Source: Methylobacterium sp. Leaf104 (GTDB taxonomy: Bacteria > Pseudomonadota > Alphaproteobacteria > Rhizobiales > Beijerinckiaceae). From it: a DNA stretch of 64,000 bases. Shown piece after piece: positions 34,087 to 42,021 of the stretch (positions within the stretch are counted from its first letter, which is position 1; every line of letters starts with the position of its first letter). The DNA lies in the NCBI RefSeq assembly GCF_001422885.1, contig NZ_LMMZ01000040.1:177119-241118 (forward strand). The letters are read 5' to 3'. The translations under genes were made by a program, and so were the position numbers. The notes beneath the pieces were generated by a model. That model had not been told where the DNA came from and did not search any database. It saw only the letters and a program-made list of their open reading frames with translations.

Positions 34087-34121
34087 GCGAAAAGGGCGTG
34101 CCGGCGGCGCGCCCTTTTCGC
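34087..34121. terminator. terminator between the pseudo-receiver gene and mfd
   Basis: A 12-bp perfect stem, gcgaaaagggcg (34087-34098) with cgcccttttcgc (34110-34121), has an 11-nt loop. The two genes converge on it, and the internal A4/T4 runs suit both directions. Confidence 0.7.
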
Positions 34122-34130
34122 GTGTCCGGG

Positions 34131-37100
34131 TCAGGCCGCCTTCCTGCGGCGGGCGATCGTCGACAGGCTGCGCAGGATCGTCGTCGTCACCTTGAGACGC
34201 TCCGGAATGGTGTCGAGCTCGCGGATGAAGACGATGCTCATGTCCGGCCGCACCTTGGCGAAGGAGGCCTGCTCGGCGACGTAGGCCACGAGCCCCTGCG
34301 GGTTGGCGAAGGCCTTGTCGCGGAAGTGGACGACGACGCCCTTCGGACCGGCCTCGACCTTCTCCACGTTGGTGTCGCGGCACAGGATCTTGATGGTGAC
34401 GATCTTGAGGAGCTGCTCCACCTCCGGCGGCAGCGGGCCGAAGCGGTCGATCAGCTCGGCGCCGAAGCTCTCCATCTCGGCGTCGTTCTCCAGGGTCGAG
34501 AGCCGGCGGTAGAGTCCGAGGCGGACCGTGAGGTCCTCGACGTAGTCCTCCGGGATCGTGACCGGCGCGCCGAGCGCGATGGTGGGGGACCAGGCCTCCT
34601 CCACCGGCTCGTCGATGCCGGCCTTCAGCGCCGTGACCGCATCCTCCAGCATCTGCTGGTAGAGCTCGTAGCCGACCTCCTTGATGTGGCCGGACTGGGC
34701 GTCGCCGAGGAGGTTGCCCGCACCCCGGATGTCGAGATCGTGGGAGGCGAGCTGGAAGCCGGCGCCGAGCGTGTCGAGGGTCTGGAGCACCTGCAGGCGC
34801 TTCTCCGCCTGGACCGTGAGGGTGCGGTTGGCCGGCGTCGTGAACAGGGCGTAGGCCCGGGCCTTGGCGCGCCCGACCCGGCCGCGCAGCTGGTAGAGCT
34901 GGGCCAGACCGAACATGTCGGCCCGGTGCACGATCAGCGTGTTGGCCGTGGGGATGTCGAGGCCGGATTCGACGATGGTGGTGGAGAGCAGCACGTCGTA
35001 CTTGCCCTCGTAGAACGCCGTCATCACGTCCTCGAGCTGGCCCGCCGCCATCTGGCCGTGGGCGACCGCGACGGTGGTCTCGGGCATCTCCTGGTCGAGG
35101 AAGCGCTTGACCTCGGCGAGATCCTCGATGCGCGGCACCACGTAGAACGACTGGCCGCCGCGATAGCGCTCGCGCAGCAGGGCCTCGCGGATGAGGAGCG
35201 GGTCGAAGGGCGTCACGAAGGTGCGCACGGCCAGGCGGTCCACCGGCGGCGTCGCGATGATCGAGAGCTCGCGCACCCCCGTCATGGCGAGCTGCAGGGT
35301 GCGGGGGATCGGCGTCGCCGAGAGGGTGAGCACGTGCACGTCGGCCTGGAGGGCCTTGAGGCGCTCCTTGTGGGCCACGCCGAAATGCTGCTCCTCGTCG
35401 ACGATGATGAGGCCGAGATCCTTGAAGGCGACGTTCTTGGCCAGGAGCGCGTGGGTGCCGACCACGATGTCGACGGTGCCGGCGACGAGGCCGTCGCGCA
35501 CCCGCTTCATCTCGGTGCTGGAGACGAAGCGCGACATCTGGGCGACCTCCACGGGCAGGCCCTTGAAGCGCTCGGCGAAGGTCCGGTAGTGCTGGCGGGC
35601 GAGCAGCGTGGTGGGCACCACCACCGCCACCTGCTTGCCGCCGAGCGCCCCCGCGAAGGCGGCGCGCAACGCCACCTCGGTCTTGCCGAAGCCGACGTCG
35701 CCGCAGACGAGGCGGTCCATCGGGCGGCCCGCATTGAGGTCGGTGAGCACCGCGTCGATGGCGTTGGCCTGGTCCTCGGTCTCCTCGAAGGCGAAGCGGG
35801 CCGCGAACTCGTCGTAGAGCCCCTCCGGCGCGTGCAGGCGGGGGGCCTGGCGCACGAAGCGCTCGGCCGCGACCTTGATGAGCTGGCCGGCCATCTCGAG
35901 GATGCGCTTCTTCATCTTGGCCTTGCGGGCCTGCCAGGCGCCGCCGCCGAGACGGTCGAGGGCGATCTCGGCATCCTCCGAGCCGTAGCGCGTCAGGAGC
36001 TCGATGTTCTCCACGGGCAGCAGCAGCAGGCCGCCGGCATACTGGATCTCCAGGCAGTCGTGCGGCGCGCCCGCGGCCGTCACGGTCTTGAGGCCGACGA
36101 AGCGGCCGATGCCGTGGTCGGCATGGACCACGAGGTCGCCGGGCTGGAGGGCCTGCACCTCCAGGATGATGTCCTGCGGGCGCTTGGCCTTGCGCTTCTG
36201 GCGCACCAGCCGGTCGCCGAGGATGTCGCCCTCCGAGATCACCGCGAGCCGGTCCACGACGAAGCCGGAATCCAGGCCCCAGACCGCCACCGCCACGTCG
36301 GTGCCGCGCTTGAGCGCGTTCACCGCCGCCAGGGTGTTGATGGCCACCGGCTTCTTGAGCCCATGATCGGCCAGCACCGAGCAGAGCCGGTCGCGCGAGC
36401 CGTCGGACCAGGATCCGAGGATCACGTGATGACCGGAGCCCTGCAGGTCCCGCACGTGGGCGACGGCCGCGTCGAAGACGCTGGCGGATTCGTCGGCGCG
36501 CTCGGCGGCGAAGCTGCGGCCCTGGCGGCCCTCGCAGTCGATGGTCGCCCGATCCGGGTTCTCGGGCATCGAGAACGGCGAGAGCCGGGCGACGGACGCC
36601 GCCGCGACCCGGTCGCGCCACTCGTTGGGGGTGAGGTAGAGGGCGGAGGGTTTCAGCGGCTTGTAGGGCGCGACCCCGGGGGACGGCGCCTTCATCGCCT
36701 CGGCGCGGGCGTCGTAATAGTCGCGGATCAGGGTCAGGCGCTCGCCGGCCGCCTCGTCCACCTGGGCGTCGAACACCATCGGCACGCCGGCCACGTAGTC
36801 GAACAGCGTGTCGAGGTGGTCGTAGAACAGCGGCATCCAGTGCTCGAGGCCGGCATAGCGCCGGCCCTCGCTGATGGTCTCGTAGAGCCGGTCGTCGCGG
36901 TTGGCCGCGCCGAAGGTCGAGAGGTAGCCCTGGCGGAAGCGCCGGATCGTCTCGGTGGTGAGCTGGACGTCGCTCATCGGCACGAGGTCGAGGGAGCGCA
37001 ACTGCCCGATGGTGCGCTGGGTCTCGGGGTCGAAGGCGCGGATCGACTCGAGCGTGTCGCCGAAGAAGTCGAGGCGGATCGGGTTCGGCAGGCCGGGCGG

Positions 37101-37724
37101 CGACAGGTCGAGGATGCCGCCGCGCACGGCGTACTCGCCGGTGTCCCGCACGGTGCCCGTGCGCAGGAAGCCGTTGGCCTCGACCCAGGCCGTCACCGTG
37201 TCCATCGGCACCACGTTGCCGATCGCCGCCGAGAAGGTCTCGATCGCGATCTTCTCTCGGGGAGGCACCCGCTGGATCAAGGCGTTGACGGTGGTGCAGA
37301 GGATGCGGGGCTGCGCCTCGGAGGAGCGCGAGCGGGCGAGCCGCGACAGGGCGGTCATGCGCTGGGCCGCGATGGCCCCGTTCGGCGAGACCCGGTCGTA
37401 GGGCTGGCAGTCCCAGGCCGGCACGCTCATCGCCTCGATCTCGGGGGCGACGAACTTGAGGGCGCCGACGAAGGCGGCCGAGCGCCCAGAATCCCGGGCG
37501 ACGTGCACCAGCACCGCCGGCCCCTCGACCTCGCGGCTGAGCGCCCGGGCGAGGTCGGCCACCACGACCGCGTCGAACCCCTCCGGCACGTTGGCGAGCG
37601 TCGGGCTGTCGCCGCGCTTCAGCGCCTCCAGGGCGCGGGCCAGCGCGCCGGATTTCGGCAGGGCGAAGCGCGCCGTCTGGGGTTTCGCCGCGGGCGCGGG
37701 GGCTTTGGGTTGGGGTTTGGCCAT
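34131..37724 (-). CDS. mfd: transcription-repair coupling factor
   Basis: A 1197-residue ATP-dependent translocase that removes stalled RNA polymerase and recruits UvrABC. The UvrB-like N-terminal module spans residues 1-350 (VPAWDCQPYDRVSPNGAIAA; GEYAVRGGILDLSPPGL). The RNAP-interacting domain includes GDLVVHADHGIGRFVGL (about 545-560). The helicase core has VCGDVGFGKTEVALRAA (Walker A), IIVDEEQHFGV (DEEQ), LSATPIPRTLQ, and QLYQLRGRVGRAKARAYALF (motif VI). A TRCF domain closes it. ATG 37724 is chosen because the frame upstream is low-complexity. Confidence 0.96.
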   Translation of the reverse strand: MAKPQPKAPAPAAKPQTARFALPKSGALARALEALKRGDSPTLANVPEGFDAVVVADLARALSREVEGPAVLVHVARDSGRSAAFVGALKFVAPEIEAMSVPAWDCQPYDRVSPNGAIAAQRMTALSRLARSRSSEAQPRILCTTVNALIQRVPPREKIAIETFSAAIGNVVPMDTVTAWVEANGFLRTGTVRDTGEYAVRGGILDLSPPGLPNPIRLDFFGDTLESIRAFDPETQRTIGQLRSLDLVPMSDVQLTTETIRRFRQGYLSTFGAANRDDRLYETISEGRRYAGLEHWMPLFYDHLDTLFDYVAGVPMVFDAQVDEAAGERLTLIRDYYDARAEAMKAPSPGVAPYKPLKPSALYLTPNEWRDRVAAASVARLSPFSMPENPDRATIDCEGRQGRSFAAERADESASVFDAAVAHVRDLQGSGHHVILGSWSDGSRDRLCSVLADHGLKKPVAINTLAAVNALKRGTDVAVAVWGLDSGFVVDRLAVISEGDILGDRLVRQKRKAKRPQDIILEVQALQPGDLVVHADHGIGRFVGLKTVTAAGAPHDCLEIQYAGGLLLLPVENIELLTRYGSEDAEIALDRLGGGAWQARKAKMKKRILEMAGQLIKVAAERFVRQAPRLHAPEGLYDEFAARFAFEETEDQANAIDAVLTDLNAGRPMDRLVCGDVGFGKTEVALRAAFAGALGGKQVAVVVPTTLLARQHYRTFAERFKGLPVEVAQMSRFVSSTEMKRVRDGLVAGTVDIVVGTHALLAKNVAFKDLGLIIVDEEQHFGVAHKERLKALQADVHVLTLSATPIPRTLQLAMTGVRELSIIATPPVDRLAVRTFVTPFDPLLIREALLRERYRGGQSFYVVPRIEDLAEVKRFLDQEMPETTVAVAHGQMAAGQLEDVMTAFYEGKYDVLLSTTIVESGLDIPTANTLIVHRADMFGLAQLYQLRGRVGRAKARAYALFTTPANRTLTVQAEKRLQVLQTLDTLGAGFQLASHDLDIRGAGNLLGDAQSGHIKEVGYELYQQMLEDAVTALKAGIDEPVEEAWSPTIALGAPVTIPEDYVEDLTVRLGLYRRLSTLENDAEMESFGAELIDRFGPLPPEVEQLLKIVTIKILCRDTNVEKVEAGPKGVVVHFRDKAFANPQGLVAYVAEQASFAKVRPDMSIVFIRELDTIPERLKVTTTILRSLSTIARRRKAA

Positions 37725-38717
37725 CGGGTCGGGGTTTTGCACTCGTGCTGCGCCGGTCGGACCCTGACGGTCCCGTCCGGCTTCGTTCGTCTGACGGATC
37801 GCCCCGGGGCGCGGACCGCGCGGAATCGAAGCGCGGGACGGGAACGCGGGACCGGAACGTATGTAACCGCGCGCCCGGTCCTTACCAGACCCGCGCGGGT
37901 TACCGCACCCCGGCGCGTTGATCCAGCGCGGCGGCCGGCCGCGCATCCCCCCTTCCCCGGTCGCTCCGCGCGCCCTCCCCCGCAAGGGGCGGGCGGGACG
38001 GACCCACGCGGCTTCACCCCCGCGCGCGGTTCCGCGCCGGGGGCATGGCCCGGAAACACGACACGCCGAACGGGGACGCGGGACGCCGCGGAACCCATGG
38101 ACTGCGCTTCAAGATGTGCCGGTTCCCCGGCGTCCCGGGCTCCGGCGTCGCCGCCGGGGCCGTTGGCGTCGCGGTGTCTCCGACGGGTCTCGCGCTGGCG
38201 CTAAGTTCGGCGGGTTCTGGGGAGACCCCGCACGCTTCGGAGCGAGCCTTCGTCGCACGCCGCCTCGTCATGGGCGGCGCCGCAGCTTCTTCCCGCTGGC
38301 CCAGCGACGGGTCGGACGGCCAAGGGCATTTCCTCCCCCGGCGCGCCGCCCTGTGCCGAGCCGGCGGTCATAGCGAGCCGTCGCCCGGGGCGGCAGCGAC
38401 CGAAGCCACCGACGCGGGCACCGCCCCGCCGCCCTTCAGCCCGCCCGGTCGGTCTCCGGTCAGGCTCCCGATTCGTCCGGGCGGCAGGTCGGGGGATATG
38501 GGCACGGATTAGGAATATTGTCAAGATCTTTCGCAGGACCGGCGGGCCGAGCAGCGCCAGGGCTCGACCTGGTCTCCGGGGCATCCGTCGGGGTTCACGG
38601 GAACCGTTGATCGCCAGGAATTGAACGCCGCCGAGGGGGCGCCTCGAAGCTGTTTCGGGTTTGCTTAATCGAAAGCGACTAGGACGAGCCGGGATGCGGG
38701 TCGCGCATCGTGGGAAC
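37725..38717. other. about 1 kb without a recognisable gene
   Basis: Several open frames exist on both strands, as expected in very GC-rich DNA, but none shows a domain, signal peptide or convincing ribosome-binding site. The last 200 bp are less GC-rich (around 38510-38680) and probably contain the promoter of the PAS-MCP gene. I cannot exclude a small orphan gene or an sRNA. Confidence 0.4.
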
Positions 38718-40706
38718 ATGTCCGTGCCGTTCTTCGACACCGATCTGCGCGCGCTGATGGCCGCCATCGACAGGTCCAGGGCGCGGATCGAATTCACGCC
38801 CGACGGCACGGTGCTCACCGCCAACGGCCCCTTCCTCGACCTGATGGGCTACAGCCTGGCCGAGGTGACGGGGCAGCCGCACACGCGCTTCGTCTCCCCC
38901 GCGGAGCGGAGCAGCGAAGCCTATCGCGCGTTCTGGGACGCCCTGCGCCGCGGCGAGCCGCAGACGCGCGCGTTCAAGCGGCTCGCGAAGGATGGCCGCG
39001 AGGTCTGGATCCAGGCCACCTACGACCCCGTCCGCGACCGCGCCGGCCGCGTGACCCGGGTGGTCAAGCTCGCGAGCGACGTCACCGCGCAGGTCCTGCG
39101 CAGCATCGACCATGACGGGCAGCTCGAAGCCCTGCAGCGCTCCCAGGCCGTCATCGAATTCGCCCTCGACGGCACGATCCTGGAGGCCAACGCCAACTTC
39201 CTGGCCGCGGTGGGCTATGCCCGCGACGAGGTCCGGGGGCGCCATCACGGCCTGTTCGTCGATCCGGCCGAGCGCGCGGGGGCCGCCTACCAGGCGTTCT
39301 GGGCCGACCTCGCCCGCGGTGAGTTCCGCGCGGGCGAGTTCAGGCGCATCGCCAAGGGTGGCCGCGAGATCTGGATCCAGGCCACCTACAACCCGATCCG
39401 GAACCGGGACGGGGTCCCGGTCAAGGTGGTCAAGTTCGCCACCGACATCACGGCGCAGAAGCTGCAGGTCGCGGATGCGCTGGCGCGGCTGGCGGCCGTC
39501 AACCGGTCGCAGGCGGTGATCGAGTTCGCCCCCGACGCGACGGTCCTCGACGCCAATGCCAATTTCCTGGCGGCCCTCGGCTACGGGATCGAGGAGATCC
39601 GGGGCCAGCCGCACGCCCTGTTCGTCGAGCCCGGCTACGCCCAGACGCCGGACTACGCCGCCTTCTGGGACCGCCTGCGCAGCGGCCACTGCGCGGCGGG
39701 CATGTTCCAGCGCTTCGGCAAGGGCGGCCGGCCCGTCTGGATCCAGGCGAGCTACAACCCGATCCTCGATCCCGCCGGCCGCCTGACCAAGATCGTCAAG
39801 TACGCCACCGACGTCACCGCCAACATGGAGGCGCGCTCCGTCGCGGTCGAGGCCGCCGAGCGCACCCTCGACAACGTCCAGGCGGTCACGGATGCGGCCG
39901 ACGCCATGAACGACGCCGCGCTGGAGATCTCCCGCAGCATGGCCCAGTCCAAGACCGTCGTGGACGACATCCACGGCCGGGCCGGGGAGGCGGATGCCGC
40001 CACCGAGCGGCTGCGCGGCGCGGCCCAGGCGATGAGCGGCGTCGCCACGCTGATCACGGACATCGCCCAGCAGATCAATCTCCTGGCGCTGAACGCGACG
40101 ATCGAGGCGGCCCGGGCCGGAGAGGCCGGGCGCGGCTTCGCGGTCGTGGCGACCGAGGTGAAGAACCTGGCCGGCCAGGCGGCGGCCGCCACGCGCCGGA
40201 TCAGCGGCGAGATCGCCGGCATGCAGGCGGTCTCCACCGAGGTCGCCACCACCCTGGCGACGATCACGGCGGCGATCGGCACGATCAGCCGGCATGTCGA
40301 CGGGGTCACCGCCTCGATGGACGAGCAGGCCCAGGCCACGGGCGCGATCCTGACCAGCATGCAGCGGGCGGCCGATGGCGTGTCGCGCATCAGCACGGGG
40401 CTGGACAACTGGACCATCGGCATGGAGGAGCGGCGCACCGAGCGGCGGGCGCGCGTCCTGCTGCGCGCCGCGATCCACCTGCCCGGCGGGGAGCGGATCG
40501 CCTGCTCCATCCGCGACCTGTCGGAGGGCGGCGCACGGCTGCATCTCGGCCAGTCCGTCGAGGTGCCGGATCGGTTCGCGATCGTCGTCGCCGCGGACGG
40601 ACGGCGCTTCGACTGCGCCGTGCGGCACCGGTCCGGCCCGAATCTGAACGTGCAGTTCCTGGCCTCGGCCGAGGGACGACCGGCGGCGCGCGCCTCCGGG
40701 CGTTGA
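38718..40706 (+). CDS. soluble chemoreceptor with three PAS domains, MCP signalling domain and PilZ
   Basis: A 662-residue protein without membrane segments. Three PAS repeats (about residues 10-130, 135-255 and 257-375) share RSQAVIEFA, ANANFLAA, GREIWIQATYNPI and KFATDIT. The MCP tip region is near 445-485: QQINLLALNATIEAARAGEA then GFAVVATEVKNLAGQAA. The C-terminus is a PilZ domain: RRTERRARVLLRA and IRDLSEGGARLHL, the RxxxR and D-x-S-x-x-G signature for c-di-GMP. It should pass a cytoplasmic redox or ligand signal to CheA and be tuned by c-di-GMP. ATG 38718 is preferred; 38694 is possible. Confidence 0.88.
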   Translation: MSVPFFDTDLRALMAAIDRSRARIEFTPDGTVLTANGPFLDLMGYSLAEVTGQPHTRFVSPAERSSEAYRAFWDALRRGEPQTRAFKRLAKDGREVWIQATYDPVRDRAGRVTRVVKLASDVTAQVLRSIDHDGQLEALQRSQAVIEFALDGTILEANANFLAAVGYARDEVRGRHHGLFVDPAERAGAAYQAFWADLARGEFRAGEFRRIAKGGREIWIQATYNPIRNRDGVPVKVVKFATDITAQKLQVADALARLAAVNRSQAVIEFAPDATVLDANANFLAALGYGIEEIRGQPHALFVEPGYAQTPDYAAFWDRLRSGHCAAGMFQRFGKGGRPVWIQASYNPILDPAGRLTKIVKYATDVTANMEARSVAVEAAERTLDNVQAVTDAADAMNDAALEISRSMAQSKTVVDDIHGRAGEADAATERLRGAAQAMSGVATLITDIAQQINLLALNATIEAARAGEAGRGFAVVATEVKNLAGQAAAATRRISGEIAGMQAVSTEVATTLATITAAIGTISRHVDGVTASMDEQAQATGAILTSMQRAADGVSRISTGLDNWTIGMEERRTERRARVLLRAAIHLPGGERIACSIRDLSEGGARLHLGQSVEVPDRFAIVVAADGRRFDCAVRHRSGPNLNVQFLASAEGRPAARASGR

Positions 40707-40745
40707 CCGAACCGCCCCGGCCTGCCGCCCGCGATCGCCTGCCTC

Positions 40746-41096
40746 TCAGTCGACGTGGACGGCGAGCGTCATCTTCGGGTGCACGCCGCACAGAACCAGG
40801 AAGTCGCCCCGCTGCGAGAACACCAGCGTGGTGCGGCTGCCGGGCGCCTGGTCGCCGAAGTCGCGGCGGATGCCGTCCGCCTCGATATAGGCGTGGTGGA
40901 CGGCCGTGGCTTCCTCGTTGGACAGCACGATGGACCCGCCGGCCTGCAGGGTGACGGCCCGGAAGCCGAATTGTCTGGCCTTCTGGATGACGATGCCGGC
41001 GACGGTCGATGCGTTGGCGTAGGCCTGGAGGCCCCCGAGACAGCAGGCCAGCCCTGCTGCGGACGCGAAAACGCGCCCCTTGATCGAAGATCCCAT
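40746..41096 (-). CDS. exported cupredoxin-like protein
   Basis: A 116-residue protein with a signal peptide ending near YANAS (about residue 29), then a small beta-sandwich. Candidate type-1 copper ligands are a His in AVHHAYIEA (near 67-68) and the C-terminal CGVHPKM cluster giving Cys, His and Met. This is the ligand set of plastocyanin, amicyanin and pseudoazurin. It would carry electrons in the periplasm; partners are not encoded nearby. It converges with the PAS-MCP gene; no terminator is obvious in the 39-bp gap. Confidence 0.72.
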   Translation of the reverse strand: MGSSIKGRVFASAAGLACCLGGLQAYANASTVAGIVIQKARQFGFRAVTLQAGGSIVLSNEEATAVHHAYIEADGIRRDFGDQAPGSRTTLVFSQRGDFLVLCGVHPKMTLAVHVD

Positions 41097-41408
41097 CAGA
41101 CAGACCCGCGCTATGTCTTCGCTTTATGTTCTGCCGGAATCAGTAGATCGGGAAGGTTTCGAAAGCATTTCGGCCCTGGTCCGAAGAGAAATTCGAACGG
41201 ATCTAGTTGATGCAGGATGGAACGTCTCGGCCGCTTTTGGGGATCGCCGGTAACGTTCGAGGAACGACGTTCGTCCCCCGATGATCGACGGCGAGCCCCC
41301 GCGCTTCCCGGCCGGCCGGCGGGCTCCTGTTCTTCTGCGGTCTCCCGAGCGCGAGGGAGACCGTCCGGGCCGGCATCGGGCCGTCGGCGTGGAAGCGCCC
41401 GCCGTCGC
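41097..41408. other. 312-bp gap without a recognised gene
   Basis: This lies between the cupredoxin-like gene (its upstream side) and the 3' end of sdhE. Short frames only. The part near 41110-41200 is relatively AT-rich and is likely the cupredoxin promoter. Confidence 0.4.
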
Positions 41409-41702
41409 CTAGTGGATCGGGGCGTCGTGCTTGTGGAAGGCCTTGAGGCGCCGATAGACCGGCGTGTCGTAGTTCTCGGGCGTCGGGTCCTCGCCGGTGA
41501 GCCAGCGGAACAGGTCGCGGTCGGGCACCTCGATCAGGGCTTCGAAGGTGGTGAGCTCCTCCTCCGAGAGCGTGCCGATCTCGGCATCGGCGAAGCGGCC
41601 CATGATCAGGTCCATCTCGCGGATGCCGCGGTGCCAGGCGCGGAAGAGGGTGCGGCGGCGGCGCGGATCGAGGTCGGCGCTGGTGCGGGTGGTGCCGGAC
41701 AT
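41409..41702 (-). CDS. sdhE: succinate dehydrogenase flavinylation factor SdhE
   Basis: A 97-residue protein of the SdhE/SDH5 family, which promotes covalent FAD attachment to SdhA. The signature HRGIREMDLIMGRFAD contains the R-G-x-x-E-x-D motif, followed by LTTFEALIEVPDRDLFRWLT. It lies divergent to recG, an arrangement I recall from other alphaproteobacteria. ATG 41702 gives the standard length; the frame is open far upstream but not coding. Confidence 0.93.
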   Translation of the reverse strand: MSGTTRTSADLDPRRRRTLFRAWHRGIREMDLIMGRFADAEIGTLSEEELTTFEALIEVPDRDLFRWLTGEDPTPENYDTPVYRRLKAFHKHDAPIH

Positions 41703-42021
41703 GCGGTCAGCCTGTGATGCTGTGATCCCGGGATGCCGTGATCCCTGGATCGGAGGATCCTGTGAGGCGGGGCGGCCCCGGCCCGGCCCCGCTGCGTCAT
41801 CCGTCGCGGGACCAAGCCTTCCGCGCGGTATATAGAGACAGCGGGCCGCGCCGCCATCCCGCCCGTGCGCGGGGCGGGGGCCTGGCTCTGCCGGGGTCCC
41901 GCCTCTGCCGGGGGCTGTCCCTCCTCCGGGTTCCCTTTCTCGCCCGTGTCCTGCCTTTCGCCCGTGTCCCGCCAAGTCCCACCATGTCCCGCCCTTCGCC
42001 CGTGTCCCGCCCCCGAGCCGC
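41703..42021. repeat. sdhE-recG divergent region with short repeats
   Basis: This 319-bp gap contains two low-complexity patches. At 41711-41766 there are repeated gatcccgg/gatgccgtgatcc units resembling DNA at 23190-23245. At 41940-42015, three copies of tcgcccgtgtcc are interspersed with related pieces, just before the recG start. No gene is seen. It must hold both promoters. Confidence 0.5.

Noticed and set aside
33990..38204. 1404-codon plus-strand frame opposite mfd
   Set aside because: It is the antisense shadow of mfd in very GC-rich DNA, with His/Arg/Glu-biased sequence and no domains.
38045..38512. 155-codon frame in the mfd/PAS-MCP gap
   Set aside because: No ribosome-binding site, no domain and overlapping frames of similar length. 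It looks like random open frame in GC-rich DNA.
41940..42015. CRISPR-like or VNTR array upstream of recG
   Set aside because: The repeated tcgcccgtgtcc units are short, irregular and low-complexity, with no spacer structure. They are listed only as a repeat patch.
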